In this document: one piece after another, positions 32,651-43,971 of the stretch | Layout: every line of letters starts with the position of its first letter | Numbering within the stretch: the stretch's first letter is position 1 | Source: Cynocephalus volans | Lineage: Eukaryota > Chordata > Mammalia > Dermoptera > Cynocephalidae | NCBI RefSeq assembly: GCF_027409185.1 | Contig: NC_084469.1 | Coordinates: 102,239,835 to 102,303,834, forward strand | Length of the DNA: 64,000 bases | Direction of reading: 5' to 3' | Notes under the pieces: generated by a model | What the model was told of the DNA's origin: nothing | Seen by the model: only the letters and a program-made list of their open reading frames with translations | The model's database searches: none | Position numbers and translations under genes: made by a program

Positions 32651-34018
32651 GTTCTGGTCAAGATGGCAGAGTAGTTGGTTCCTGGTGTCGTTCTCTCCCA
32701 CAGAGCGACCAATTTGCAGCTTTTGAGGAGCAGCAAGAGAGGACCCCAAAACTGTGCTGGAACAGACGGGAGCCACCTGCTGTGGGACCCCAGTTCAGGT
32801 TCCTCCCCATTTCATAGAGAGTCTTTAGACCTTCTGGGCCCACTTGCCCCAACCCTGCCAGCCAGAAAAGGCAGGCGGGGCCAGGGTGAGACTTCCGGTG
32901 CCGGCCATCCCATCTCTGTGAGTGACCTGAGAGGCTCCAGGCTCCCAAGCCCTGAGGCAGAGGAGCCGGTGAAACCAGGCAGGGCAGGACATGCAGTGCA
33001 GGCTGCTCATCTCTGTGAGTGACCTGAGAGGCTCTGGTCTCCCAAACCCCGAGCCAGATGAGCTGGTGAAGGCAGGCAGGGTGGGACTTTTGGCCCAGGC
33101 CGACCCAACTCTGTGAGTGACCAGAGAGGCTCTGTGCTCTCAAGACTTGAGCCAGATGAGTCGGTGAAGGCAGGTGGGGTAGGACTTCCTATCCAGGATA
33201 GTTTCTGCTGTCCAGAAGGAGCAATCCCTTCAGGATCTAAGCAAGACATCACACATGAAAAAGTGCTCGATATCACTCAACATCTGGGAAATGCAAATTA
33301 AAACCACACTGAGATACCACCTCACGTCATTTAGGATGGCTAACATCCCAAAGACTGAACGATAAGTGCTGGAGAGGTTGCAGAGAAAAAGGAACTCTCA
33401 TGCACTGTTGGTGGGGCTGCAAAATGGTGCAGCCTTCATGGAAAATGATATGGAGGTTCCTCAACAATTACAGATAGATCTACCATATGACTCAGTGATT
33501 ACACTGCTCAGAATATACCCAGAGGAATGGAAATCATCATGCTGAAGGGATACCTGTACTCCAATGTTTATTGCAGCTCTATATACAATAGCCAAGAGCT
33601 CGAACCAGCCCAAATGTCCATCATCTGATGAGTGGATAAGGAAACTGTGGTACATCTACAAAATGGAATACTACTCTGCTATAAAAAAAGAATGAAATAC
33701 TGCCATTCACAGCAACATGGATGGACTCAGAGAAAATTATATTAAGTGAAACAAGTCAGGCACAGAAAGAGAAACACCACATATTCTCACTTATTTGTGG
33801 CAGCTAAAAATAAACAAACAAGTAAACACACAAACAAATAAAAGGTAGGGGGAAGAAGACAGAGTAACCCCCAAAATTCCTTGAAGTATTTAAACCAAGT
33901 GCACAGATAAGATGTGTGAAGGGGAGGGGAGGGGGGAGAAGAACGGGTAAAGGGACATGAAAAGCAAGTACAATGTGTTTTGAGAAGTAAAATAAAATAA
34001 AATAAAACTTTTATTAAA
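32651..34018 (+). mobile_element. LINE-1 with intact ends, ORF1 and most of ORF2 deleted
   Basis: It begins GTTCTGGTCAAGATGGCAGA, the canonical L1 5' terminus. About three tandem 5'-UTR units of about 98 bp follow (starts near 32911, 33008 and 33106). At about 33250-33260 the sequence jumps into the end of ORF2 ('cacatgaaaaagtgctcg') and continues through the 3' UTR to an A-rich tail. The exact 13-bp duplication AAATTGCTCTTCA flanks it (32638-32650 and 34019-34031). It was therefore probably copied from an already shortened RNA or deleted later. Its 5' UTR units differ from those of the L1 at 7760. Confidence 0.9.
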
Positions 34019-34189
34019 AATTGCTCTTCATACCAGTGGGCAAAGCAGGACATACCTGTAGCACAGAATGAGAAAATAATTCAAAAAATAAATATGTCAA
34101 TAGAGAAAGAAAAAAAAAAAGAACAGTCGATGTACAGGGAGGAGTTTGGGCTTTCCCTCTGGTCTGCAAGAGGCTTGCCTCTACTCCTC

Positions 34190-34390
34190 ACTTGTTTTTG
34201 TTTTTCTTTTAAATTGTCTTGTACATATATGTGGGGTACAATGTGTTGTTTCAATAAATGTGCACACTGCACGATGCTCCACTTAGGGTACACAGCACCG
34301 TTTCATGCCCATTAGTCCCCACTTCTCCCCCTCCCACCCCTTCCCCCATCTGGTAACCATTATTCTACTCTCTATTTCTGTGAAAACCAC
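34190..34390 (-). mobile_element. Old LINE-1 3' end (left arm)
   Basis: 'gtacatatatgtggggtaca', 'catgcccattagtccccac' and 'gtaaccattattctactctc' are the minus-strand L1 3' UTR. The counterpart in the right arm is 43640-43840, plus strand, so this insertion predates the inverted duplication. Confidence 0.75.
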
Positions 34391-34593
34391 TTTTTCTTTG
34401 TACTCCTCATTTCTGACTTCTGAGTTTCAGGAATCTTATAAAATTCAGATAAATTTTTGTAATTAAACACAGCAATATATGCCTTTTATATCTGCCAATC
34501 TGCAGAATTATTCACGTAATTTATGGAGAATTAGGTCTTATAAATGAAGACCTGATACAATATCAATTTTCTCAGTTAAGATTTAGGTCTCTA

Positions 34594-34779
34594 GGGCCGG
34601 CCCGTGGCGCACTCGGGAGAGTGCAGCGCTTGGGAGCGCAGCGGTGCTCCCGCCGCGGGTTCGGATCCTATATAGGAATGGCCGGTGCACTCACTGGCTG
34701 AGCGAGGTGCAGGCGACACCACGCCAAGGGTTGCGATCCCCTTACCGGTGACAAAAAGACAAAAAAAAAAAAAAAAAAA
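34594..34779 (+). repeat. Young CYN SINE dimer, distinct subfamily
   Basis: It starts GGGCCGGCCCGTGGCGCACT and has a GC-rich anticodon region (GCGCTTGGGAGCGCAGCGG) not seen in the other dimers here. The tail begins GACAAAAAGAC and then about 20 A. A perfect 15-bp duplication AGATTTAGGTCTCTA flanks it (34579-34593 and 34780-34794). The right arm near 43420 keeps the empty site. Confidence 0.92.
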
Positions 34780-35805
34780 AGATTTAGGTCTCTAAGGGAA
34801 CTTCAATTTTTCTTTCTACAGTCCTGTTTGAGGGTTTTGGATTTTGTGTGTTGGAGGTGTATTTTTTTTTTTTTTGCTATTTTGAATGACATTCTAATTC
34901 TGTCCAATGGACGTATGTTGGTAATATTAGACCATGATTTATTTGGACACACTTATCTGGAAACTTAATGGTTTGCTTAAATACTTCAGGGGTTCTCACA
35001 AGTGTCTGCCTTCAAAATGTCAACCAGGGCCACAGTCACTTCAAGGAGTGATTGGAAGAGGATCTTGCTCTAAGCTCACTCATGAGGATGTACACTAGCA
35101 TGTTCACTCATGAGAAAAACCACACTGCCTGTTGTGAGGGCAATCGCTTTCACATTTTCTCCTTTATGACCTCTGATCACTTTAAGGTTTTTAGCATTTG
35201 CTCGTGGACAGCAAGGAACCCGAAACATATCAGTCATCTTTGAACGAAAGATCTGGCAAGGATCAATACTTCTCCACTTTGGCTGCACGGTAGACTCACC
35301 TGGGGTACTTTTCAACATCTTCATGCTCATGCCAAACTCCCATCCAATATGAAGCCAAGATTGAGGGACAGGGACATGCATTCTGTCCCATAACCTGCAT
35401 TAATAGATGTGATCGGTATTAAAATTTTGTGGACAATGGATGACTGTGGAAAGGTTTAAGAATTGCATGTATATTAAAAGAGAGAGAGTTGTGCATTTCT
35501 CCAGGATGCCTGTGTTATAGGTGACAAATACAGAAGATTGCATAGGTGTTATAGGATTCAATTGTGCAGTGGTTTTGACACATGTAGAATCCCACAATAT
35601 TCCTTCCGTCCCATAAAAGATGTTCCAAGTGAAGCAACATTCAGATATGAAAAACCAAAAGGGATAAGAACCATGAGAGCTACAAATATTATGTGACCAA
35701 AGGGGCATATTTTCTAAAACTAGATGAGATGTTTGCTTTTGCAATCTTATCTATTCCACAGACCACAAAAAAAAAAAAAAAAAAAAACCAGCCCAGGTAT
35801 TGAGA

Positions 35806-36735
35806 TCAGGCTGTTCTGCTGAGGGACCTCCAAAAAGCCGTCTTGATGTCCCTGGTCCTCAGGCTGTAGATAACGAGCTTCCGCATGAGGTGGTCACCAC
35901 AGTGTATACCACTGAGGCCACCACACTCTTCTTGGGGGAATATCAGACACTTGAATCGAGGTACAGCCCCAAGGCATGCTCCATAAAATGAGAAAACACC
36001 TGACAGTGAGGCCCAGTGGTGGAGAAGGCTTTATACATCCCACCTGTTGACAGGACTCTCAAAATTGTGGATACGACTTGAGTGTAAGAGAAAATGATCC
36101 CTCAAAGTGGAACCCCACCAAAGATGGCACCAATAAAATACATTAATATGTTGTTGGGAGAGATATTGTCACAGGCCAGCTTGAGGAGCTGAGGAGGGTC
36201 TCAGAAGAAATGAGAAATTTCCACATTTGTACAGAAAGTATGTTGTCACGTGATTAAGCAGTGAGGCTTGGAGTCTTGAAAACTGATGAAGAAAGACAAC
36301 AGGACCAACAAGCCACAGAAGCAGAGTGTCTCTATGACCACATAGTGCAGGTGATAACAGGTAGCTACAAACCAATCGCAGCCCATCACAGTCAGGTGTG
36401 CACTGTCCAAGCATGCAACAAGGTTTTTAAAAGACATCTGGGTCAGCAGCACACCTAGGAGATGACTCTGCTGTGAGTTTGGATGTCCACGATCATCTTG
36501 GGGACCACGGTGGAAATGAAACAGATGTCAGCCAAGGACAGGTTAGAGAGGAAGAGTAACTGGGGGAGTGGAGGTGGAGTCAGAACTGACGGCCAGAACG
36601 ATGAGCAGGTTCCTGAGCACCGTGACCAGGTACGTGGACAGGAACAGCCCAAAGAGGAAGGGCTGAAGTTCTGGATCCTCAGAAAGCCCCAGGGGTAGGA
36701 ATTCCGTAGCTCCTGTTATATTCTGTGATTCCAAA
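35806..36735 (-). pseudogene. Olfactory receptor pseudogene (family 7-like), left arm
   Basis: Olfactory receptors are seven-helix odorant GPCRs encoded by one coding exon. On the minus strand, the pieces show [39 protein letters not shown] (GN of helix 1 is changed to RN), [19 protein letters not shown] and then VIS. The start codon position reads ATT (near 36735). An indel after the LHTPMYF position shifts the frame, a stop falls right after VIS, and the DRY region is disrupted. The C-terminal NPFIY region is also lost. It is clearly dead. The nearest relatives in this window are 40481-41383 and the intact 49827 gene. Confidence 0.9.
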
Positions 36736-37299
36736 TGGTAGAGACACCTTCTGGAAAATAAACAAGGGTTGGTACATAGGAAACATTCAGGCACCCATCA
36801 GTGTGTCTGTATTGTGTATTCAAGCAGTTCATAAGTAAAGCACTCACATGTGAGGACCTGTAGCACTGCTTTTCAGTTGTGGCAAACACATTTTTCTTAG
36901 AACTCTCTCCTTCTTAGTTTGCTCCATTCACCTGTTTCTGCAGATGACCCCTTTGGAAACATGTGGACTAAGAATTTACAGGAGCAAGGATAGATAGAGA
37001 TTTAAAAATTTCCTAAACACACTAAACTATTAGTTCCCTCCTTGGAAGGAAACATAAGAAATTAGAAATAGTCTTCTCCCTTAAAGAAAACAAAAATGTT
37101 CCATTGAAAGATACTAATAAGCAGTCAAGTGTCCTTTACTTTATCCAAATGCAATGCATTAAATTCCCTAATCATGAAGCATTTCAAAGACCCTATAAGA
37201 GCCATGTAATAAAGGGTCTAACTACATTTTTCTCAGTGTTTGAATACTGGCAGCTTTTAAGCTTCATGCTTCCCTTTCTCCTTCTGCCCAATGCCTTGG

Positions 37300-37815
37300 C
37301 AAGTTGATAAGAAACTCAGGGTTCCCTCTTCTGGCACCAGCAGGAGATGCAAACCACACAAGCCTGTGCCCACATGCAGGACCTCTCCTGCCAAACCTAC
37401 TCCCTAAATACAATGAAAACTTCAAGCCAACCACTTTCATGCCACTTCAGACCTGGTTAGAAGCTGCGCTATGCTGTCCTCGGACAGGAAGTTCCTTATA
37501 TAGGGAATAAAATGTTTTATACTCTGTTGAGTGTGTGGCATTATCAACGTGGGCATCCAAACTAAATTCTGGGTGTGAGTCCAGCATTTTTCTGCAGAAT
37601 GTCCACAACTCTTGATGCAAGAAGCAGGACACTTAGACAATGACCCCCACCACCGAGATCTTTTTTTTGTCTTGCTTTGGCTGCTTACTGGTGCTGCTGC
37701 CTACTGGCTGCCCTGCACTTTGAGCTGCTGGCTCTGGCCAGCTTGTGACTTGGGCTGGGCGGTGCTGTGCTGGGCTGCATTTGTTGGGTCCTTCTGGCTC
37801 TCTTCTATGCTATGT
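37300..37815 (+). repeat. LTR-like sequence next to the inversion axis (left)
   Basis: It contains TATATAGGGAATAAAA (37497-37512), then 'gagtgtgtggcattatcaac' and a C/G-rich stretch up to 37770, an arrangement like the polyadenylation and U5 part of an LTR. No family was assigned and no internal genes were seen. A mirror copy is at 37900-38330. Confidence 0.3.
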
Positions 37816-37816
37816 T

Positions 37817-37885
37817 AACTGACCTCATTTAATAACTGTTATTTATAATATATTTAATAATATGTTGATAACTGACCTCATTTAG
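37817..37885. other. Axis of the inverted duplication
   Basis: An AT-rich spacer bounded by a short direct repeat, TAACTGACCTCATTTA (near 37818 and 37869), separates the arms. Homology in opposite orientation begins on both sides. Confidence 0.6.
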
Positions 37886-37899
37886 AATTTTCTATCACT

Positions 37900-38330
37900 A
37901 CTTGGCACAGCCCAAAGAACAAGCTGACCAGAGCCAGCAGCTCAAAGTGCAGGGCAGCCACCAGGCAGCAGCACCAGCTAGCCCCCAAAGCAAGAGAAGG
38001 AAGACCCCGGTGGTGGGGTCATAGTCTGAGTGCCGCACTTGCTGCATCAAGGATTGTGGACACTCTGCAGAGACAGGATGGACTCCCACCCAGAATTTGC
38101 TCTGAATGCAAAGGCTGATAATGCCACACACTCAGGAAAGTATAAAAAGTTTTATTCCTAGTATGAGGAACTTCTTGTCTAGGGACTGCATAGCACGGCT
38201 CCTAAGCTGGTCTGAAGTGGCATGAGAGGACAGGGAAAGTGGCTGGCTTGAGGTTTTTATTATGGTCAGGGAGTGGGTTTAGTGTGAGAGGTCCTGCATG
38301 TGGGCATGGCTTGTGTGATTTGAATCTCCT
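37900..38330 (-). repeat. LTR-like sequence next to the inversion axis (right)
   Basis: Minus-strand mirror of the sequence at 37300-37815, with the AATAAA-type signal in 'aggaataaaactttttatac' read on the minus strand (about 38140-38160). No family was assigned. Confidence 0.3.
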
Positions 38331-38689
38331 GCTGGTGCCAGAAGAGGGAGCAATGAGTTTCTTATCAACTTGCCAAGGCATTGGGCAGAAGGAGAAAAGG
38401 GAGGCGTGAGGCTTTAAAGTTATGAGTATTCAAACATCCAGAAAAATGGATTTAGACCCTTTTTACATGGCTCTTATAGGGTCTTTGTAAATAGTTCACC
38501 GTGAGGGAATTTAATGCATTGCATTTGGATAAAATAAAGAACACTTGACTGCTTATTAGCATCTTTCAGTTGGGACAATTTTTTTATTCAAGGGAAAAAG
38601 ATATTTCTTATTTCTTATGTTGCCTTCAAAGGAACGGAGTCAATTTAGTGTGTTCATGGATTTTTTACTTTTATATTTTTAAAGAGTGA

Positions 38690-38980
38690 ATTTTTATTTT
38701 ATTTTTAATTTATTTTTTGAATTGAAACATTATTGATTATACATATTTATGGAGTACAGAGTTGACTATCAGTATTTGTGTACTGTATGTGATGATCAAA
38801 TCAATATTATTAGCATGTTCATCATTACAAATTGTAATTACTCTTTCTGTCCCTAACCCAGTTACTCCCTAATCCCCCACCCCTCTGCCTTTCCCAGCTC
38901 TAGAACCTATAGGTCTGTTCTCTCCTGCAAGTTCAATTCTTTATTGTGCTCTTGTCTTTTCTTTCCTTCCTTCCCTCCCT

Positions 38981-39011
<31 letters not shown>

Positions 39012-39110
39012 AGCTCCCACTTATGAGTGAGGACTTGCAGCATTTCTTTTTCTGTGCCTGGTTTATTTCACTTAACATAATTTTCTCTAAGCTCATTTTT
39101 AAAAAAGATT
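38690..39110 (-). mobile_element. LINE-1 3' end, minus strand
   Basis: It has a poly-T start, then 'acatatttatggagtacaga', 'cagctcccacttatgagtga' and 'tttatttcacttaacataat', the L1 3' UTR. A (CCTT)n(CT)n tract lies within it at about 38963-39011. Absent from the left arm. Confidence 0.8.
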
Positions 39111-39224
39111 TTTAAAAATTTCTAAGTATTCTTGCATCTATAAATTGCTGGGCCCAGTGTTTCTAAAGTGGATGCCTATAGAAACAGGTGAATGGAACAG
39201 AAAGTAATCAAGAAAGAGTTCTAA

Positions 39225-40318
39225 TTTGCAATTCCCTGGTGTTGTTGAGCATTTCTTGATGTGTCTGTTGGCCATTTGTATGTCTTCCTTTGAAAAATGT
39301 CTGTTCAGCTCCTTTGCCCATTTTTAACTGGGTTGTTTGTTTTTTTACTGTATAACTGCTTGAGTTCTATGCATATTCTGGATATTAGTCCTTGTCGGAT
39401 GCATAGTTGGCAAAAATTTTCTCCCACTCTGTAGGTTGTCTTTTCACTCTGTTGATTGTTTCCTTTGCTGTGCAGAAACTTTTTAGTTTGATATATTGAG
39501 ATACTGCCTCCCCCCAGTTAGACTGGCTATAATCAAAAAGACGGTGAATAACAAATGCTGGTGAGGGTGAGGAGAGAAGGGAACACTAATACACTGTTGG
39601 TGGGACTGTACCTTAGTACAACCACTATGGAAAACAGTATGGACGTTTCTCAAACAAGTACAACTACAGATAGATCTTCCATATGATCCAGCAATCCCAC
39701 TTCTGGGCATATACCTGGAGGAATGGAAATCATCATGTCGAAGGGATACCTGCACTCCCATGTTCATCGCAGCTCTGTTTACAATAGGCAAGATGTGGAA
39801 CCAATCTAAATGTCCATCGATGGATGATTGGATAAGGAAACTGTGGTATATATACACTGTGGAATACTACTCTGCCATAAAAAAGAGTGAAATACTCCCA
39901 TTTGCAACAACATGGATGAACCTGGAGAAACATGCTGAGTGAAATAAGCAAAGCACAGAGGGATAAATACCACATGTGCTAAATCATATGTGGGAGCTAA
40001 GAGAGAAAGAAGGAAGGAAAGAAAGACCACAGTAGTGCATTGATCTTACAGAGGGAGGGAACATCCCTAGGACTACAAAGTAGACTGGGGGGAGAGGGGG
40101 AGATGGAAGGAGGTTGGGGGATAATTGAGTGGGAGTACGGGGTACAAAAGGAATCTCTGGTAATGGGTATGCCCCCATTATGAATCTGGCACTCACATCA
40201 TGGGCACAAGGGGTGACAATTAGCTTTGTATCTCATGAATATTCACAACAAAGAAACAAACAAATAAATAATAAAAAGTGCAGACACCAACAAAAAAAAA
40301 AAAAGAAAGAAAGAAAGA
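39225..40318 (+). mobile_element. Twin-primed LINE-1 (5' inverted)
   Basis: 39225-39496 is L1 ORF2 sequence in minus orientation, ending just before the point where the plus-oriented part (39497-40318, ORF2 end plus 3' UTR plus A-rich tail) begins. The two parts are nearly adjacent in the L1 consensus. The 15-bp duplication AAGAAAGAGTTCTAA flanks it exactly (39210-39224 and 40319-40333). The left arm at about 36895 keeps the empty site. Confidence 0.92.
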
Positions 40319-40480
40319 AAGAAAGAGTTCTAAGAAAAATGCGTTTGCTACAACTGAATACCAGCGCTAAAGGTCCTCTGATGTGAATACTTTTTTATGA
40401 ATTGCTTGAATACACAATATAAAAGCAGTGACGGGTGCCTGAATGTTTCCTGTACACCAATGCTTGTTGGTGTCTCTGCC

Positions 40481-41383
40481 ATGTGGAACCAGAGACTAAC
40501 AGGTGTTATGGAATTCCTCCTCCTGGGGCTCTCTGAGGATCCAGAAATACATCCCCTTCTCTCTAGGCTGCTCCTGTTCCCATACCTGGTCATGGTGCTC
40601 GGGAACCTGCTCATTCTCCTGGCCATCCGCTTTGACTCCCAACTCCACAGCCCTATGTACTTCTTCCTCTCCAACCTGTCCTTGAATGACATCTGTTTCA
40701 TTTCTATCACGGTCCCCAAGATGATTGTGTATGTCCAAACTCACATCAGAGTCATCTCCTATGAGAGCTGCCTGACTCAGATATCTTTTTTGATCCTTTG
40801 TGGATGCATGGATGGTCTATGACCAGTTTGTGGTCATCTGTCACCCCCTGCATCATGTGGTTATCATGAACCCTTGCTTCTGTGGCTGTTGGCATCTTTT
40901 TTCATCAGTCCTTTGGAGTCCTAGCTACCCTGCTTAATCAGGTCACAATGTACTTTCTGTACACGTGAAATTTTCTCATTTCTTCTGAGACCCTCTGCAA
41001 CTCCTCAAGCCTGTCTGAGATGGTACCTCTACCAAAAACATATTAATGTATTTTTATGGTGCCATCTTTGGAGGTGTTCCACTCTCAGGGATCATTTTCT
41101 CTTATCCTCAAACTGTTGCCGCAATTTTGAGAGTCCCATCAAGAGGAGGGAAGCATAAAGCCTCCTCCACCTGTGGGTCTCACCTGTCAGTTGTTTTCAT
41201 ATTTTATGTATCAGGCCTTGGGATGTACCTCAATTTGTCTGTCTGTCACTTCCGCAAGAAGGGCGTGGTGGCTTCAGGGGTGTACACTGTGGTGGCCACC
41301 TCATGCTCAGCCCCTTTATTTACAGCCTGAGGATCAGGGACATCAAGAGGGCTTTTTGGAGGTCCCTAAGCAGAACTGCTTAA
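40481..41383 (+). pseudogene. Olfactory receptor pseudogene (family 7-like), right arm
   Basis: It starts with an ATG ([20 protein letters not shown]), keeps helix-1 [30 protein letters not shown] and [15 protein letters not shown], then loses the frame after LCGCMDG, before the DRY motif, at about 40820. Later pieces are recognisable: [29 protein letters not shown] and YTVVAT. The NPFIY motif is gone (frameshift near 41310). It ends at the TAA at 41381. It is less decayed than the left-arm copy in its first third. Confidence 0.92.
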
Positions 41384-41719
41384 TCTCAATAGCTGGGCCA
41401 GTTTGTATTTTTAGCCTGTGGACCAGAAAAGATTGCAAAACCAAACATCTGGAAATGGAAAGTAAGACTCTTTGGTCACATAATACTTGTAGCTCTCATG
41501 GTTTTTATCCCTTTTGATTTTTCTTATATGAATGTTGCTGCATTTGGAACATCTTTAATGGGATGGAAGGAATATTGTGGGATTATATATACATCAGGCG
41601 CACTGCATAGTTGAATCCCATAACACCTATGGAATTTTCTGTATCTGTCAGCTATAACACAGGCATCCTGGAGCAATGCACAACTCTCTCTGTTTTATTT
41701 ATTTTTTTTTTTCATTTTT

Positions 41720-41838
41720 TAAAACTTTTTTTTTGTCAGTATACAATGTGGTTGATTATTGCGGTCAATTACCGAAACTTCCCTCCTTCCTCCTTCTTCC
41801 CCCTCCCTCCCAACAACCTCATATCTGTTTGCTTGTCA
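41720..41838 (-). mobile_element. LINE-1 3' end, minus strand, head-on to next L1
   Basis: T-rich start, 'gtcagtatacaatgtggttg', C-rich stretch, 'catatctgtttgcttgt', then an abrupt switch to plus-oriented L1. Its sequence is the reverse complement of about 43150-43245, the 3' end of that next L1. Confidence 0.8.
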
Positions 41839-43290
41839 CATAACACTACCTGACTTTAAACTATACTACAAAGCTATAATAAACAAAACAGCATGGTACT
41901 GGCATAAAAACAGACACACTGATCAGTGGAATAGAATAGAGAATCCAGAAATCAACCCACACACCTACAGCCATCTGATTTTTGACAAAGGCACCAAGCC
42001 TGTACACTGGGGAAGACACTGCCTCTTCAGCAAATGGTGCTGGGATAACTGGATATCAATATGCAGGAGAATGAAACTAGACCCATACATCTCACCATAT
42101 ACTAAAATCAACTCAAAATGGATTAACAAATTAAATATACACCCTAAAACAATAAAACTTCTTAATGAAAACAGGAAAAATACTTCGGGAAGTAGGGCTG
42201 GGCACAGACTTCATGAATATGACCCCAAAAGCACGGGCAACCAAAGGAAAAATAAGTAAATGGGATTATATCTAACTAAAAAGCTTCTGCAAAGCAAAAG
42301 AAACAAATAACAGAGTTAAAAGACAACCAACAGAGTGGGAGAAAATATTCGCAAAATATACATCTGACAAAGGATTAATATCCAGAATATACAAGGAACT
42401 CAAACAACTTTACAAGAAAAAACAAGCAACCCAATTTTAAAATGGGCAAAAGAGCTAAGTAGGCATTTCTCTAAGGAAGATATACAAATGGCCAACAGAC
42501 ACATGAAAAAATGCTCAACATCACTCAGCATTAGGGAAATGCAAATCAAAACCACACTGAGATACCATCTCACTCCATTTAGGATGGATAATATCCAAAA
42601 AACTGTGAATGATAAATGCTGGCGAGGTTGCGGAGAAAAAGGAACTCGCATACACTGTTCGTGGGACTGCAAAATGGTGCAGCCTCTATGGAAAATGGTA
42701 TGGAGCTTCCTCAAACAATTGCAGATAGATCTACCATACGACCCAGCTATCCTACTGCTGGGAATATACCCAGAGGAATGGAAATCATCAAGTTGAAGGT
42801 ATACCTGTTCCCCAGTGTTCATTGCAGCACTCTTTACAATAGCCAAGAATTGGAACCAGCCCAAATGTCCATCATCAGATGAGTGTATATGGAAAATGTG
42901 GTACATCTACACAATGGAATACCACTCAGCTATAAGAACGAATGAAATACTGCCATTTGCAATGACATGGATGGACCTTGAGAGAATTATATTAAGTGAA
43001 ACGAGTCAGGCACAGAAAGAGAAATACCACATGTTCTCACTTACTTTTGGGAGCTAAAAATAAATAAATACACAAATAAACTGGGAGGGGAGGAGGGAAG
43101 AAGACACAACAATTACAATTCCTTGAAGTTGATATGACAAGGGAACAGAAAGGACATTGTTGGGAGGGAGGGGGGAGAGGGAAGACGGAGGGAGGTTTCG
43201 GTGAAGGGGCACAATAATCAACCACGTTGTATATTGACAAAATAAAATTAAATTAAAAGAAAATAAAAAATAAAAATAAATAAAAAAAGA
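41839..43290 (+). mobile_element. LINE-1, 5' truncated
   Basis: It starts inside ORF2 ('actacctgactttaaac', 'gcatggtactggcataaaaa') and runs through the ORF2 end and 3' UTR to an A-rich tail. A 166-codon remnant (41759-42259 frame) and a 102-codon remnant (42488-42796) survive: the C-terminal, cysteine-rich part of ORF2 is visible as [20 protein letters not shown]. The reverse transcriptase domain is absent. Confidence 0.88.
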
Positions 43291-43639
43291 AAACAAATAT
43301 ACATCAAAATATAATCAATATACAAATATACATCAAAACAGCAGAAAACATACATCTACAACACTTTAAAGTCCAAAACCCCCAACAGTACTATAGAGAG
43401 AAAAATGGAAGTTCTCCTTAGAGACATGAGCCTTAACTGAGAAAATAGATATTGTATAAGAGTCTTCATTTATAAGACCTAATTGTCCACAAATTAAATA
43501 ATAATTCTGTGGACTGGCAGATACAAAATTCACACATTGCTTTGTTTAATTAAAAAACACATGTATCTGAATTTTATAACATACCTGAAATGTGGAAGTC
43601 AGAAATGAGAAGTAAAAACAAAAAGTGGTTCTCATGAAA

Positions 43640-43840
43640 CAGAGATTAGGATAATCGTTACCAGAGGGGAGAAGTGGTGGGAGGGGGCGAGAAATCATGG
43701 ACTAACAGGTACTATGCTATCTACTCAAGTGAATCATTGTGCAGTATATGCGTGAATCATTGTGCAGTACATGCGTGTGTCGAAACAACACATTGTATCC
43801 CTCAAATTTGTACAAGTAAATGTTAACAACAACAACTAAA
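43640..43840 (+). mobile_element. Old LINE-1 3' end (right arm)
   Basis: Mirror of 34190-34390. It contains a short internal tandem repeat ('gtgaatcattgtgcagta' twice, near 43731 and 43752). Confidence 0.7.
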
Positions 43841-43971
43841 AAGGTGAGCACAGGGAAGGCTTTTCCTGACGAGAGGAAAACCCCAGACCCTTTTCAGTAC
43901 ATTTACTTTTCTTCTTTTCCTTCTCTATTAGTATTAACAAGTCTTCGGAGATTGGAATCACATGGACCAAT

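Larger units (their letters stand above)
31600..37850 (+). repeat. Inverted duplication, left arm
   Basis: The reverse complement matches 37880-44300. Anchors: 31610-31990 with 43960-44290; 34130-34580 with 43400-43880; 35410-35790 with 41400-41700; the OR at 35806-36735 with 40481-41383; 36735-36960 with 39180-40480 minus the L1; 37120-37440 with 38220-38570; 37500-37760 with 37910-38160. Left-only insertions are the L1 at 32651-34018 and the SINE at 34594-34779. Confidence 0.85.

Noticed and set aside
32658-33276. Long frames on both strands (up to 161 codons)
   Set aside because: They are produced by the repeated 98-bp L1 5'-UTR units, not genes.
37612-37818. Cysteine/tryptophan-rich frame near the axis
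   Set aside because: The mirror frame in the right arm differs by frameshifts. The composition reflects CTGG/GCTG-rich DNA in an LTR-like stretch.
38963-39011. (CCTT)n(CT)n tract as a regulatory GAGA-type site
   Set aside because: It lies inside a minus-strand L1 3' UTR, where purine-pyrimidine tracts are usual.
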